NCBI RefSeq assembly: GCF_000699445.3
Contig: NC_067196.1
Location: forward strand, 90,987,364-91,051,363
Origin: Schistosoma haematobium
Lineage: Eukaryota; Platyhelminthes; Trematoda; Strigeidida; Schistosomatidae
Reading direction: 5' to 3'
Length of the DNA: 64,000 nt
Position numbers and translations under genes: made by a program. The notes beneath the pieces are model-generated. The model was not told the DNA's origin. It saw nothing but the letters and a program-made list of their open reading frames with translations, and searched no databases. Shown here piece after piece: positions 11,740 to 24,600 of this stretch. Numbering within the stretch: position 1 is the stretch's first letter; each line of letters starts with the position of its first letter.

Positions 11740-12193
11740 CTGATCACACCTAATATACTTGTTAAGAACATTTATATGGGAACACATACCAAAATGATTG
11801 CAGGAACAAATGGATTGCAATGGTCAAATAAGATCATAGGATAGACAGACATCATCCTCCATTGCGAAACATTTGATTGAGACTGGTTATAAGGTTGATA
11901 TCAAATCAGCATTTGTAGTGTTATACAAAAGCCTTCAAGGACGTATACTAAGGTTTATTGAAGCCTTGGCTATATGGAAATTGAAACCTCCTTTTTGTGT
12001 TCAAAAACAATTTGTCCTTACACTTTACCTCCCTTGGTAATACTGATTTATTATCAAGACTGATAATCACATTTGTTTTTGTGTACTTTTGTGTATTTTT
12101 TTCCCTTTGTTAAGGGTTACCTTTAACCTGTCTAATTGACCTTTTAATTTTTCATATATAAATGTCCTTAACAAGTATATAAGGTGTGATCAG
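11740..12193 (+). pseudogene. Penelope-like element 3' fragment with inverted flanks
   Basis: Bases 11826-12040 on the plus strand encode IAKHLIETGYKVDIKSAF, then LYKSLQGRILRFIEALAIWK, QKQFVLTL and a TAA stop. I recognise this as the C-terminal GIY-YIG-containing end of a Penelope-like retroelement; one stop interrupts the upstream part. It is bracketed by inverted repeats of about 40 bp: CTGATCACACCTAATATACT at 11740 and the complementary GTATATAAGGTGTGATCAG ending at 12193. Penelope-like elements often carry unusual inverted or permuted termini, which fits. The RT domain is absent here; a separate RT relic lies at 29.6-31.1 kb. Confidence 0.65.
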
Positions 12194-12439
12194 ATCAAAG
12201 GGACTAATTATTTTAAACACAGACTGGAGTTTGTTATGAAATGTGGCTAACTGAACATGATTGCCTTAAACTATCTGACTTTCTCAGTAATGTACTAGTG
12301 TAGTAAACGAGAACCTAGTTGGAGTAATTTAATTTATTGATTAGTGCAGAACTATATAGTGCTTTCGTAATCACAATTGATTGATCACTAGGTGATGATC
12401 AATGTCATGTGTGTCAACTCCTTATTTAGTGCACATCGA
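12194..12439. other. No gene recognised
   Basis: AT-rich. No supported ORF. Confidence 0.5.
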
Positions 12440-12730
12440 ATGCTATCGACCACGTGCTTTCGTAAAATACGAAAGTCATATATTAAGTACATTGTTTGTA
12501 CATCTTCCTTCAGTTATCCTGTACATACTTCTTCATTCTTTCAATTCAGTTTTTATTCCTATTCCTCTCTGTTTCATTTTCTCTTTCCTTTATCTCAATC
12601 TTCAGCTGGCAGACATTCTACTTCCTATTGCTGCTACATACTACTTATATCTGTCAGCATAAGCAGTATACACCATACCAGTATGTGTTACAGTTGAATG
12701 AAAGAGCTTACAGAAACTGTACAGTTTAAA
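12440..12730 (+). repeat. Dispersed repeat family C
   Basis: Pyrimidine-rich repeat sharing blocks with 27790-28030 and 35840-36030 (CTACTTATATCTG). The three overlapping small ORFs here come from pyrimidine-rich DNA and are not called as genes. Confidence 0.6.
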
Positions 12731-13214
12731 GATAGTTCTTTTTCCTCATAGATTACAAAGTAATCAGTAACGAAATGCCGTTTCGACTGTGCATGAAATC
12801 TTCAGCAACACAAACTCATGACGTTGTCATAGATCGATTCTAGAACATTTTAGATTACCTTACAAATATGTTATTCACTTTAGATCATTGAACTGTTTGT
12901 TATCCAGTGTAATATATTGATAACTTCAATAAACTTTGGTCATATTATCATTCTGTTCATCAGTTTATCAGTTGAAATTAGTTTTCAATATAAATCACTT
13001 TGAAATAGATAATAAGTAGTATGATAATTTGCAAATAATTTATTTTCTTGAATTCTTTTTCAGTCTATTTTTCGAATTTGATTTGAAGGATTATACTATT
13101 GATCAATGTGCTTTGAATATAAATCGATGTGGAGCAACAACTCGAGTAAGTTGATAGAGAACGTCAAGTTTTATTCTCAATTTACTAAAAATTTCATTGC
13201 TTTATTTCTTAGAA
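12731..13214. other. No gene recognised
   Basis: AT-rich. Nothing recognised. Confidence 0.5.
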
Positions 13215-13345
13215 AATTTGTAGTAGTAGTAGTAGCGGTAGTAGAGTATTAGTATTAGCAGTATTAGTATTAGTATCAGTATTAGTAGTAGTAGTAATAG
13301 TAATAGTAATAGTAATAGTAGTAATAGTAGTAGTAGTAGTAGTAA

Positions 13346-13402
<57 letters not shown>

Positions 13403-13437
13403 TAGTAGTAGTAGTAGTAGTAGTAGTATATTTGTAG
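13215..13437. repeat. GTA trinucleotide microsatellite
   Basis: About 220 bp of nearly pure (GTA)n with AATA/GTATTA interruptions. The interruptions are concentrated in the first third and a pure run lies near 13350-13430. It directly abuts the 3' end of a minus-strand RTE fragment, so it probably grew from the LINE's short tail repeat. The minus-strand poly-leucine ORF here is an artefact of the repeat. Confidence 0.9.
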
Positions 13438-14371
13438 TTACTTTCTTTCGCCTGTTACTCCAAATTGAGCAGAGGCGGCTGACCATCATTCTCCAACCCA
13501 ATCTGTCCTGGGCCTTTCATTCTAGTTCTATCCAATTTTCGTTTATTTTTCTCATGTCTGTCTTCATTTCTCGGCGTAACGTGCTCTGTAATCTTCCTCT
13601 TTTACTTTGACCTTCAGGATTCCATGTGAGGTCTTGTCTTGTGACGCAGTTGGGTGTTTTCCTCAATGTGTGTCCTATCCACTTTCAGCACTTCTTCCTA
13701 ATTTCTTCCTCCGCTGGGATCTGGTTTGTTCTCTTCTATAGTAGGTTGTTTGTGATAGTGTTTGGTCAACGGATCCGAAGTATTTTGTGCGGACGTCTGT
13801 TAATAAACATCTGAATCTTCTGGATGATGGCTTTCGTAGTTCTCCAAGTTTCTGCCCCATACAGTAGAAATGCTTTGACATTTGTATTGGAAATCCTGAC
13901 TTTGGTGTTGGTTGACAGTTGCTTTGAGCTCCAGATGCTCCTCAGTTGTAAATATGCTGCTCTTGCTTTGCCGATCCGCGCTTTCACATCTGCATCAGAT
14001 CCATCATGTTCATCAATGATGCTACCCAAATATGTAAAGGTTTTCACATCTTCCAAATATTCTCCGTCAATTGTGATAGGATTGGTGCATGCTGTGTTGT
14101 ATCGGGGAATTTCGCTTTTCCCTTTGTGTATGTTGAGACCTACTGCTGTTGAGGCTGCTGCTACACTGGTCGTCTTCTCCTGCATTTGTTGTTGCGATTG
14201 CGACAGGAGGGTTAGATCATCTGCGAAGTCAAGATCGTCCAACTGCATCCTAGATGTCCATTGCCTCCCGCGCTTCCCTTCAGATGTTGACGTCTTCATG
14301 ATCCAGTCGATCACCAGGAGAAAGAGAACGGGTGACAGTAAACAACAATGAATATTTGTGCAAGTTATCAA
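13438..14371 (-). pseudogene. RTE LINE fragment with RT active-site motif
   Basis: Minus-strand LINE copy longer than that at 429-1042. It starts inside the RT palm (SPVLFLLVIDWIMK) and keeps the catalytic FADD box in DLDFADDLTLLSQSQQQMQE, then IDGEYLEDVKTFTYLGSIID, KARIGKARAAYLQLRSIW and the RRKK end. After about residue 200 the frame is broken. It is 5'-truncated just upstream of the YADD-type motif. SR3/Perere-3-like by motif. Dead. Confidence 0.8.
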
Positions 14372-14877
14372 ATACTATAAAGTTAGGACAAGATTCAATA
14401 ATAATAAACTTTCAAATAGAAATGAACCATTTTCTTTTTTAATATACTTTTATCATATTTAATTGTTAAATCTAATTCAAATAATCATAGATAACTTATC
14501 AGATGAATACTGATATGTATATTTAATGTATATTGTATCAAATGTATCATGGATACCTCAATGAATTGATGGATCCATTTCGATCAAGGTCATTAGTTAT
14601 AGACGGTTCAACTAATATGACTATCGGTAATAATTTATAATAAAAATTAACAAATGCTATTACAGATACCATCTTCTTAGATAAGTCTATTGAAATTACT
14701 TTATTCTAATTGGTGAGTTCAATGATCCAAACAAAACATAGCGTTCATACATAAATTATAATATTCAATTATTATTATTACACTAAATAGCATTTCTTTT
14801 CTTTTACTCTTATAATCATGACAAATAAATTGAATGTTAAGTAAGTAGTATATTTTAATCAAAATAAATTTATTAAT
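14372..14877. other. No gene recognised
   Basis: Very AT-rich DNA without a supported ORF. Confidence 0.5.
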
Positions 14878-15080
14878 TTAATAGTTGAATTCATAAGTCA
14901 ATTGAAATTGAACTATGATGGCAAACCTGGAAACATTGGGTGGCCATTTCGTCCTAGTAGGAGACACCTCAACAGTGCACATTGACAATCCCGACTCGCG
15001 AGATTTGAATCCAGGACCTGTCGGTCTCGTCCACGAGCGCTCAACCACTAGCATATAGAGCCGGCGTCCAACGGTGTTAA
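14878..15080 (-). repeat. SINE family A, inverted arm including tRNA head
   Basis: Minus-strand copy running from the tail through the hammerhead (about 14943-14985) and the tRNA-like head, to AACGGTGTTAATATTTAA. It faces the plus copy that follows. Confidence 0.8.
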
Positions 15081-15109
15081 TATTTAACCCTCTCTCGTTT
15101 TAATCATCA

Positions 15110-15475
15110 TATACTCACTAGTGACGGTCTCCACAACGTATTTCCAGTGAGAAGCCATGATCAGTGGAATTCAACCAGATCTGTTGTGAGATAATAACTC
15201 ACTGAAGACAAGAGTGGATGTGTCGCTCAATTTCGTGGATGGATTGAAGTTAGACATGAACACTGTTGAATGCTGGCTTAGTGGTCTATTGGTTAAGCGT
15301 TCACGCCCGCAATTGATATGTCCTGGGTTCGAATCTCGTGAGGCGGGGTCGTGGATACACACCATTGAGGAATCCTATACTAGGACGAAACGGTCATCCG
15401 GTGTTTCCACCTTTTTGCATGCTGATCTAACTTCAATTAATTAATGAATTCATCTTATAAATTCCTGTATTATCC
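15110..15475 (+). repeat. SINE family A, near-complete copy
   Basis: Leader, tRNA-like head (TTAGTGGTCTATTGGTTAAG; TGGGTTCGAATCTCG) and hammerhead segment (about 15358-15405). Helix I is covariant (ACACC with GGTGT) and GGACGAAACGGTCATC is intact, but the first core base is mutated (TTGAGGA). Its 3' end lies just upstream of the host gene's first recognised exon and contains a candidate start codon at 15444. Confidence 0.85.
15444..15466 (+). other. Tentative first coding exon within SINE tail
   Basis: ATG at 15444 opens seven codons plus two bases and is followed by a possible donor GTATTA. Spliced to 15534 it joins in the correct phase and puts a methionine about seven residues before the hydrophobic leader. 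It lies in the 3' tail of a family A SINE and the donor is weak, so a distant upstream exon is equally possible. Confidence 0.25.
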
Positions 15476-15533
15476 TCAAAAATCCTTCTCTGATTATAAT
15501 TAAATTGATATTTGTTTATATATTTTCTTATAG

Positions 15534-15690
15534 ATCTATACTAATTCATCTACAATCATATTTCATCATTTGCTCCTATTTAATTGGATTATTATTATTA
15601 TCATTATCATTAATAATAAACTCTTCAATAAATCAATTAGTTACTGGGCTATCAATTAATTATACCTTTGAAAATGATTCCTTTAAACAA
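15534..15690 (+). CDS. PLXDC-like exon 1 (leader)
   Basis: Acceptor TTTTCTTATAG, donor GTAATA. Encodes a strongly hydrophobic run ([15 protein letters not shown]) and then an N-glycosylation-like NYT, consistent with a signal peptide and the start of the ectodomain. It starts with the last base of a codon and ends in phase 0. Confidence 0.65.
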
Positions 15691-18600
15691 GTAATAAATA
15701 ATCAATAAATAATCGATAATATTTTTTTCCTATAAAAAAAATTTTTTTTAGTTAAAACATTCTAATTATCTACAATTGATACAATTCAATCAATTGAATT
15801 CAATTCAATTAATGAATAGTGAAAAAATTCTATTAACATCAGATATACCATTGGTAAATTGTGCTTTATATATAATGATGAATTCAATACAGCATTTAGA
15901 TACCATGTTTCCAATTAAATTCTATGGTGAATATTATAAAACAGTTAGAATATTATCAAATGGTTAGTAACATCAGTTTATTTTTTTTTGAGGGGGGGTG
16001 GCGTTGAGGTGGGATGGGGTGGGGTATATGTTTTGTTTCATTATCACTGTGTTAACTGTTTATTCATTGAATTTATTTTATGTTTAGTTAAGAATTTGAT
16101 ATAATTAAATGGATTCTATAAATGAATTTCATTGAATGTAACAAAGATCCATCTCTTTTCTATTTATACATTAAGAGAAAATATTCATCTTATAGTATGT
16201 AAAGAGTTTGAATTATATTTTTTCTTATTATGAAATCATACGATGACGCAATTTTGTGGATTGGTTAAAATTAGACATTAACGCTGTTGAATGCCAGCTG
16301 ACTCAGTGGTCTAATAGTTAAGCGTTCACGCGCGAGACTGATAGGTACTGGGTTCGACTGTCGTGAAGTGTGGTCGTGGATGTACACTATTGAGGAGTAC
16401 TATAATAGGACGAAACGGCAACCCAGTGCTTCCAGGTTTCCCATGGTGGTCTAGCATCAATTGACACATCATTTCAACGATTGAAATTATAATGTATTTT
16501 AAATTGAGATTGTACTTATCAGTCAGTGAATTATGAAATCTCTTTAGGGAATGATGACAATATTCTGTTGCTAAATAGAAAATACTCTTGTGGTCTTGAA
16601 ATTGTATTCCCAATGCAGTCATTTATAAGGACTGATAGGTCCTGGGTCCGACACTCGCGGGGCGGATTATTGGTTGTGGAATGCTGAAGAGTCTCATACT
16701 GGGATGAAATGGCAGTTCACTGCTTCCAGGTTTTCCATAGTGATCTAGCTTCAAGTGACTCATGAATTCGACTAGTGAATTAGATATGTCATTTTATCAT
16801 TATCGCTAGCCAGTTGATGAGCTAATTATACATTATGAGTTTTAAGTTTTCGTGATCAGACTTGATTGTTGCAATGTGTATAAAAACTATCTAATTATAT
16901 ATGATACTAAATACAATCTCAATGCATAAGGCTATACTTTATTTCTTTGTATTCCCTTAGTAATTCTTTTATACAGAGAATAGATCAAATTCGTTTAGAC
17001 TTATTTATTGTAACAACGAATTGTAAAATCTGCTTAACTAAAAGTCCTTTTATAATATAAATTATCACATAAACATATGGGCTGAATGGTTTGGTCGTGG
17101 AGCTTTCATCATTCAATCCAGCTCATAGAACAAAACTCCATCAAAATCATCCTCTTGAGTTACAAATCTTATCCACCATTCTTTTATGGTATGGGATTAC
17201 CGACTCTCATACCCGACACTCCTCCTCCTCCTTTACCTGGGTTTAAGACTGGTAGTAACTTTAGAAGAGTTATAGAAGGAGTTATATTCACTTAGTATTC
17301 ATTGTTAATTACTACTTACAAGTAAGCCTTCTTAAATATTCAATGAAAAGTTTTATAAATTAAAATGTCTTAAACATTCAAACGGATCTAACCAAATGAA
17401 ACTTGCTTAATTAATAAAACGTGTCATCAGATGACTTGTCAATTTATAAAGTTAGAGAAATACCTTCATTATTATTATTATTTAACATGATTATCATAGT
17501 ATTTCATAGTGAAAATAGTTTTAGTTAACTTCAAAAAAAAACCAAAACAAAAAACAATGGTGCCAGTGTTAAACTAAACTATTGAATTTATTTGTAACCA
17601 GTTGCCAAACGTAGTTGGTGTAAACAAAGATGGATATTGGCTAACAGTGGAATATAGGACGCACGTTTTGTCCTATTTGAGACTCGTCAGCCGGATATAC
17701 CTACATCTAGGTCACTATCCATCTTTGCTTATAAAGCTTGGGAAGTAAGGCAATATCGAGGCATACGCACAATATGCACATATGTCAATAACAGACTGAT
17801 CAATTGCAGTCTTAAATCTAAATGGGAAGATCCAATCAAAACAATATCAAGTGAATGTAGTTGGTGTAAATTTTAAGATGAATAGTTTTTTCTTACTACA
17901 TGAAAGCTAATATAACTCTTAGATAGTTAAATCATTTTCAGTTTAATATTAGGCTAGCACCTAAAACATGGAAGCATTGAATGACTGTTTCATCCTAGAA
18001 TGGGACTTTAAAACAACGAGCATTTATGACATACATACAGGAATCGAACTCAGGACCTCTGTTTTGGAACGTGAGAAGTTTAACTCTAAACTAGTGGACC
18101 GAAATCCAATAGTGTTAATGTTTAACTCGAATCAGTGCATGACTTTGAACAACCATCTTTCATTGTTATCAGTAAGTAACTGCTTGAATGCGCTGTGGAG
18201 TCCCATATTAAGATAAAATGTCCATCCAGCGCCTACAGGTTATCGATGGTGATTCTTATTGACCTTTATGAATAAAGGATTGAACTAGACTGAAAAAAAG
18301 TTGTATGAACTGAAGAACTGATTCATTTAACTATCAGTCTATTCTTAATCAATAGTCAGTCTTAAATTCTTGTGCTTGATTAAAATTAAGAATCATTATG
18401 ATAGCTTCCACTGAACTATTTCTAGCACATACAACATTTTGTTAAACCACCATTGTAAACCAGGAAGTATTGAACGGTCGTTTCGTTCTATGGTGAGACT
18501 TCTCAACAGTGCGTATCCACAATCTCGCTCGCGGGATTCGAACCTCTAGAGCCTTCAGTCTCGAGCGCGAGGGCTAAACAACTAGATCACTGAGCCAGCA

Positions 18601-21600
18601 TCCAATGGTGTTAACGTCTAACTTTAACCAATCCACAAAATTACGCGACAATCTTCGATTGTATGGAGGTAGATACCTGTCTCTACCCGACATGGATTAT
18701 CTATTTCTAACACATACAACACATTTATTAAACATTAGGATTTATTTATTTATTTTGCTTTACATTAATTCAAGGTATTATAAATATTGTGGAGTCAAAT
18801 TTTGGAAAATTATCCGGAAGCATTAAAGTATTTTATGGAGTTTGGAAAACGGGTCAAGTGGATATTATTCATAATGGTGAGTTATTCACTATTGAAAGTT
18901 TAATTAGTTTAGAATAACTTTAGTCATCGAATATCATTCAGTCAGTCAGCTACAACGTAGGACCAGGCAAATATATGCATCGGTCCAAGTTCCCATACTT
19001 CATTAACACAACAAGATTAACACCGGATTCATAGAAGGAGTTAACTCAGTGGTGGTAATATATAAAAGAAAGATTGCATATAAAGACATAGTACAGGAAG
19101 AAAGAATTAGTTCATAGAAAGAAAGTTGTGAAGCAATTTTAATCTCTTAGTTTAGGAGAAGACAGAAGTCGTTGGATATAATTATTGTTTAGTGGAAAAC
19201 TTTATATATTTTTATACGTAATTGGGGTAAAATGTACGTTTTTTTGGCGTCGAACAGTCATATCCATAGTAAATAATTAGGAACGATTAAATTTATGAAT
19301 AAAGTTGTAAAGTTAATCTTCTCAATAGTTGAGATCATGAATCAATCGAAGCTAGACTACCATGTGAAACCTGGAAGCATTGGATAACCGTTTCGTGCTA
19401 GTATGGGACTCGTCAACATCGTTCATCCACGATCCTACCTCGTGAGATTCGAATCCAGGACATGTCAGTCGCGGGCATGAACGAATAACCACTAGACCAC
19501 TAAGTCGGCCATCATCCAACAGTGTTCATGTCTAACTTCAAACAATCCACGAAATTGAGCAACACATCCACCATTGTCTTCAGTGAGTTACTATGTCATA
19601 AAAATTGACTCATGATCTCAACTATTAAAATTACTATAATATCCACAAAACCCCTTCTAATATTAATTTTTTTCTTCTATGAATTACTAATAATCCGATT
19701 CAATTTTATGGCATTTATAGATAAGTTTCTAACGGTAAGATGGCCTAATCTTAACATTTACAATGCACATGGAAAAGAAATGAAAGAACGTGGTATGTAA
19801 TATTCTTGGGTACACTTTACATATATATATGGTGTGTGTGTTTATGTGTGTTATGAGTATGATGTGAAAGTTTCAACCTACTTGGCACTTCTTAGCAGGC
19901 TTGTCCGAAATGTTCAAGATAATGACAATTTGAATAAATGATAACCAATTTGACTGTTTAATGTACTGACTAATATCTATATATTTCAATCGGGTCACTT
20001 GTGAGATAGTAACTGACTGATGACAGTGGTGGATGTGTCGCTCAATTTCGTGGATGAGTTGAAGTTGGACATCAACACTGTTGGATGCCGGATCAGTGGT
20101 CTAGTTGGTTAAGTGCCTGACGTGATACTGATAGGTCCTGGGTTCAGATCTCGCGAGGCGTGGTCGTGAATGAGCACTGCTGAGGAGGAGTCTTACTATA
20201 GGAAGAAACGGCCATCCAGTGCTTCCAGGTTTTCCATGGTGGTCTAGCTTCAATTGACACATGATTTCAATCAGTGAAATTACTACAATCTCCAGAAAAT
20301 CCCTTCTGATATATTTTTCTGTATTGAATAAACCCTTTATATAACTGAAATATTTTACACTGAATAATGACTACCTAAGTAACACTTCAGGTCTCATTTT
20401 TGTCTAGTTCATATTACCGACTGAATTCTATCAATCAGTTTTATAATTTGGTTACTAGTCTATATAACCGGATAATCGTACGCCAAAATAGTTTACTAAA
20501 ATATTCTAGAAAATATTTCTATTATATATTCACTTCAGTTATAGGCTAAATAAGTATCATATTGATTTGAATGCTTGGAATGCTCTATTATTATTAATAT
20601 GACTTGAAAGATTCAAATAGAATATCCATGAAAATAATGAATGGATTAAGAAGATATTAACTATATAATGAACTGATGACTTCCGATTATTGTTATGACA
20701 TATAACCTAGTAATGATAATGAGAACACAACTAATAAACTTTTAACATTGTGCCAAATTAATAATTTGTTAACTGATGATATAAAAAGCCTAGAGTCTTT
20801 ATTGGTCATGCTCTTACTCATACTCTACCTGTTGAATCCAAAATAGCGATTATCAGCTTCTATTATATGAATCATATATTTCAGATATACTTTGATTATA
20901 GACAAGCAAACCTGAATATTTTGGTGGAGTTTTGTTCTCTGAGCTGAATGGTTTGGTCGTGGAGCTTTGATCGTTCTTCTGAACGACATCATCAACACAA
21001 ACTTCAGTTAGAAGTGAAGTGTTTGAATTTCTCCATATGTGTTTCAAAGCTTGTTCTGTGCACCTCGATGTTGATTGGTTCTTATTGACCTTAAGTTCGT
21101 CTCCACCATCTCAAAATCTGAATATATCATACTATAATATAATATAACAATTATAATAGGATCAAGACAAAAAGTGGCTATGTATGTGAGATACTGTAAC
21201 TAAAGAATAGCAGATCGCATAATAGGAGTCAACGGGTCAAATGGAAGCTTATAATAAAAGAAATATGAATATATATATAATCTAGTTACGGAACAGTGAT
21301 ACAATAAGAATTTATTTCACTGTATTATACTTCTTGAATAACATCTTCAAACCCTACTGTTTCCGATTACTGTTTATACTTTTATTACCTCTAGCACTAT
21401 GGGATTTGAATCGACAACTGCATCTCTTTGCTAGTGTGGTGCGACAACTCGAACTGATGTACGTACGTACAAAGTTCTTCACTGTTACTGACTGACAATA
21501 AAAATATAAATGTATGATAACAGTCCATAAACAGATCCCAAAACTACCCACAATTTAATCTTCGTTAGGATATAACAGTTATTAGTAGTTATATATTTAT

Positions 21601-24600
21601 CTATTTTGAACACACAGATATTGGTACAAGGGGGCATCAGATACATATGCGCCGCACAAATCTCATTTGCTTTGTGTAAGGACTGTGATACTGCCGGGGT
21701 GCCCAAACGAAAGCAGAGTTATTAGTAGTGATATATCAATTTTTTTATAATTTTCAGCACAAATAACATGCACAATACATGTTAATGGGAACATATCGAT
21801 TTTCTTTGAAACAGTAAGTTGACTAATTATTGAAATATTTTATTTCCTTTAATAAGAAAATTAGAATCATTTACCATAATTTTCTGCAAAATTTAAGCTT
21901 GACAATAACATTGGTGTGTGACAGAGAGTTATCAGAATGGGGATTTTAGTAACTTAATAATTGAATTTATGAGTGATCATGGAAAACCTGGAAACACTGA
22001 ACGACCGTTTGGTCGTGGTGTGCAAATCCTCAGCAGTGCTCATCCACGTTCCCGCTCGCTGGATTCGAACTCAAGACCTATCGGTCTCGTGCGCGAAGGC
22101 TTAAACTCTAGGTCAGTGAGCCAGTATTCAACAGTGTTAATGTCTAATTTCAATTAATGCACGAAATTGAGCCACTGTCCATCTTTGTCTTCAGTAAGTT
22201 ACTATCTCACAATAGAGCTGGTTGACCACCATGGATTACGGCTTCTCGCTAGAACTCCTGGAAATACCTCTGCTAAACGTTCAGTAATATTAACTTCACT
22301 TGGTATTGTTAACTTGAATCTTCCACCGCTATCCACCATCCATCTTTGCTTATAATGGTTTTGACTTAAGGCAATATCGAGGCAGTCCGCATAGGATACA
22401 CATATGCTAACGAAAAACTGGTCAAAAGCAGTCCTAAATAACAGTGGAAAGATTCAAGTAAACAATACCAAGTGAATTTGAAAGTTCAGTCCCAATACAC
22501 AAGCAAGTGGCTATCAGGACTCAGTAGCTAAGTAGACAGAGTTTGAAGTAAACGATACTGGGTTCGAGTTGCACAGTGTACATCAACTCTGAGATGCAGG
22601 TACATCCAGTTGACGAGTTCCAGGTAGGACGAAACGCGAGTCAAACTGGATTCCACTGCTAACCATTATCCATCACTGATTGGGATAATTAAATATTGTA
22701 ATAATTATTGATTAACTGTTATGAATGTAATTATAAGTTAGTAGGAAGAATAGAATAAAATTAAAATGATAGATCATATGATATAGAAAAGGAGATTAAG
22801 AACATGGAAAATGAGTAACTAAGCATAGTATAATCAGATAGACGTTTTATGGATATTATAATAATTTAATGGTTAAATTCATGAATCGATTGAAGCTAGA
22901 CCACCATGAAAAACCTGGAAGCACTGTATTGTTATTTTGTTCTAGTATGTGATTCCTCAACAATGCGCAACCACGAGCATAGTATGTTTGTACTCAAAAG
23001 TTAGGGTTAAAATGTTGGTTACCAATAACCTCTGATGTACATAAGTTTTTCACTTACATTCCTATTGAGCCAATTCTTCTGATTGTATATAATGATTTTG
23101 ATGGAGGCTTCTGATGTAGTGAAGTAATACGTTTCACTGGTTGAAATCATCAGTCAATTGGAACTAGACTACCATGGAAAACCTGAAAGCACTGGACGTC
23201 CGTTTCGTCTTAGTATAGGACTCCTCCTCAGCAGTGCGCATTCACGATCTTGCCCCCTACAAGATTCAAACCCAGGACCTACTGGTTTCGCGCGCAAGCA
23301 CTTAACCACTAGACCACAACCAATCCATGAAGTAATAAGATGAAAATAATTGTCCTTTTGATCACTATTAACAAAAGAATAATAAAAAGTGTTATAATAA
23401 TTACCAATTCATAATCCTATGAAGATAATTGTAAAAGTGTAAAAAAAATGGTAAAACAAACAAAAATAATAAACTGTGTAAACAGGTACAATAAATAAAA
23501 GAAAAAACAAAAAAAAGATTTTGTTGTTTTGGCAAACTTATAATGAATGTCACTTGCATACTTACTTACCTACGCCTGTTACTCCTAATGCTGCCGACCA
23601 GCATTCTCCAACCCACTCTATCCTGGGCCTTCTTTTCTAATTCCATAATGAATGTCACTAATGTTTATTTTTGTTTATTTATTTGCTTTTTTATTACTAA
23701 AGGTTAATTAACATCTAATGACATTTATAAACTGTCATTAAAATCAAAAAGCCTAGTTCAATGAATTAAGGTCTTAATGTATCATATGATACTCATAATA
23801 TATAAACAATAATATGTGGAGTGTATTAATGAATATAAATTCTTTTTAATAAAAACTGAGTTCATCTCTGTTTATTAATGATTAATTGTGTCATAGTTAC
23901 TGTATTATGTAACTAAGGTGAATCTAACTTGATTGGCATACAAATTTGTCCCATTCATAATTCTTTTCTTTCTTTTTTTGTTTTGATTTTTATGAAACAA
24001 TTATTATCAGTATGAGGTTAAGTTTTTGATTGACATCATGAACTAATTGACGTTAGACTATCAGTGAAAACCTGAAAACATTGAGCGGCTGTTTCGTCTT
24101 CGTCTCGGACCCCTCATCAGTGTGCATCTACGATCCTACTCGGCGAGATTGGAACCCAAAGGTCTTCGGTCTCGCGTACTCATTAATGACTAGCTTCGTG
24201 AAGGAGTTCTTTCAGTTTTAGTGAGAAGCTGTGATTAGTGGAGTTCAACCGAGTCTGTTGTGAGATGGTATATCATTGAAGACAATAATGGACGGTGATG
24301 CAATTTCGTGGGATGGTTCAAGCTAGACATTAACACCGTTGGATGCTGGCTCAATAGTATAAGGGTTAAGCAAGCGCGAGTGAGACTGATAAGTCCTGGG
24401 TTCGAGTCTCACGAAACGGGATGGTGGACATGCGTTGCTGAGGAGTTCTATATTACGACGAATCGGCCGACGAATACTTCCAGGTTTACCATGGTGTTCT
24501 AGCTTAAATCGATTCATGAATCCAACCATGAAAATGAAATGTTCTATACGGTCAAGGTTAAACGTATTTCCAATTAACCGTTGTAAAACGCATTATTTTC

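Noticed and set aside
12392..12729. Three overlapping hydrophobic ORFs
   Set aside because: Pyrimidine-rich family C repeat gives Phe/Leu/Ser-rich frames on one strand; other copies do not keep them.
13202..13501. Minus-strand ORF with a very long poly-leucine stretch
   Set aside because: It is the translation of the GTA microsatellite; no real protein.
17086..17295. 69-codon ORF with a proline run ([10 protein letters not shown])
   Set aside because: It starts inside a family B repeat, has no partner exon and no splice-phase support for the host gene.
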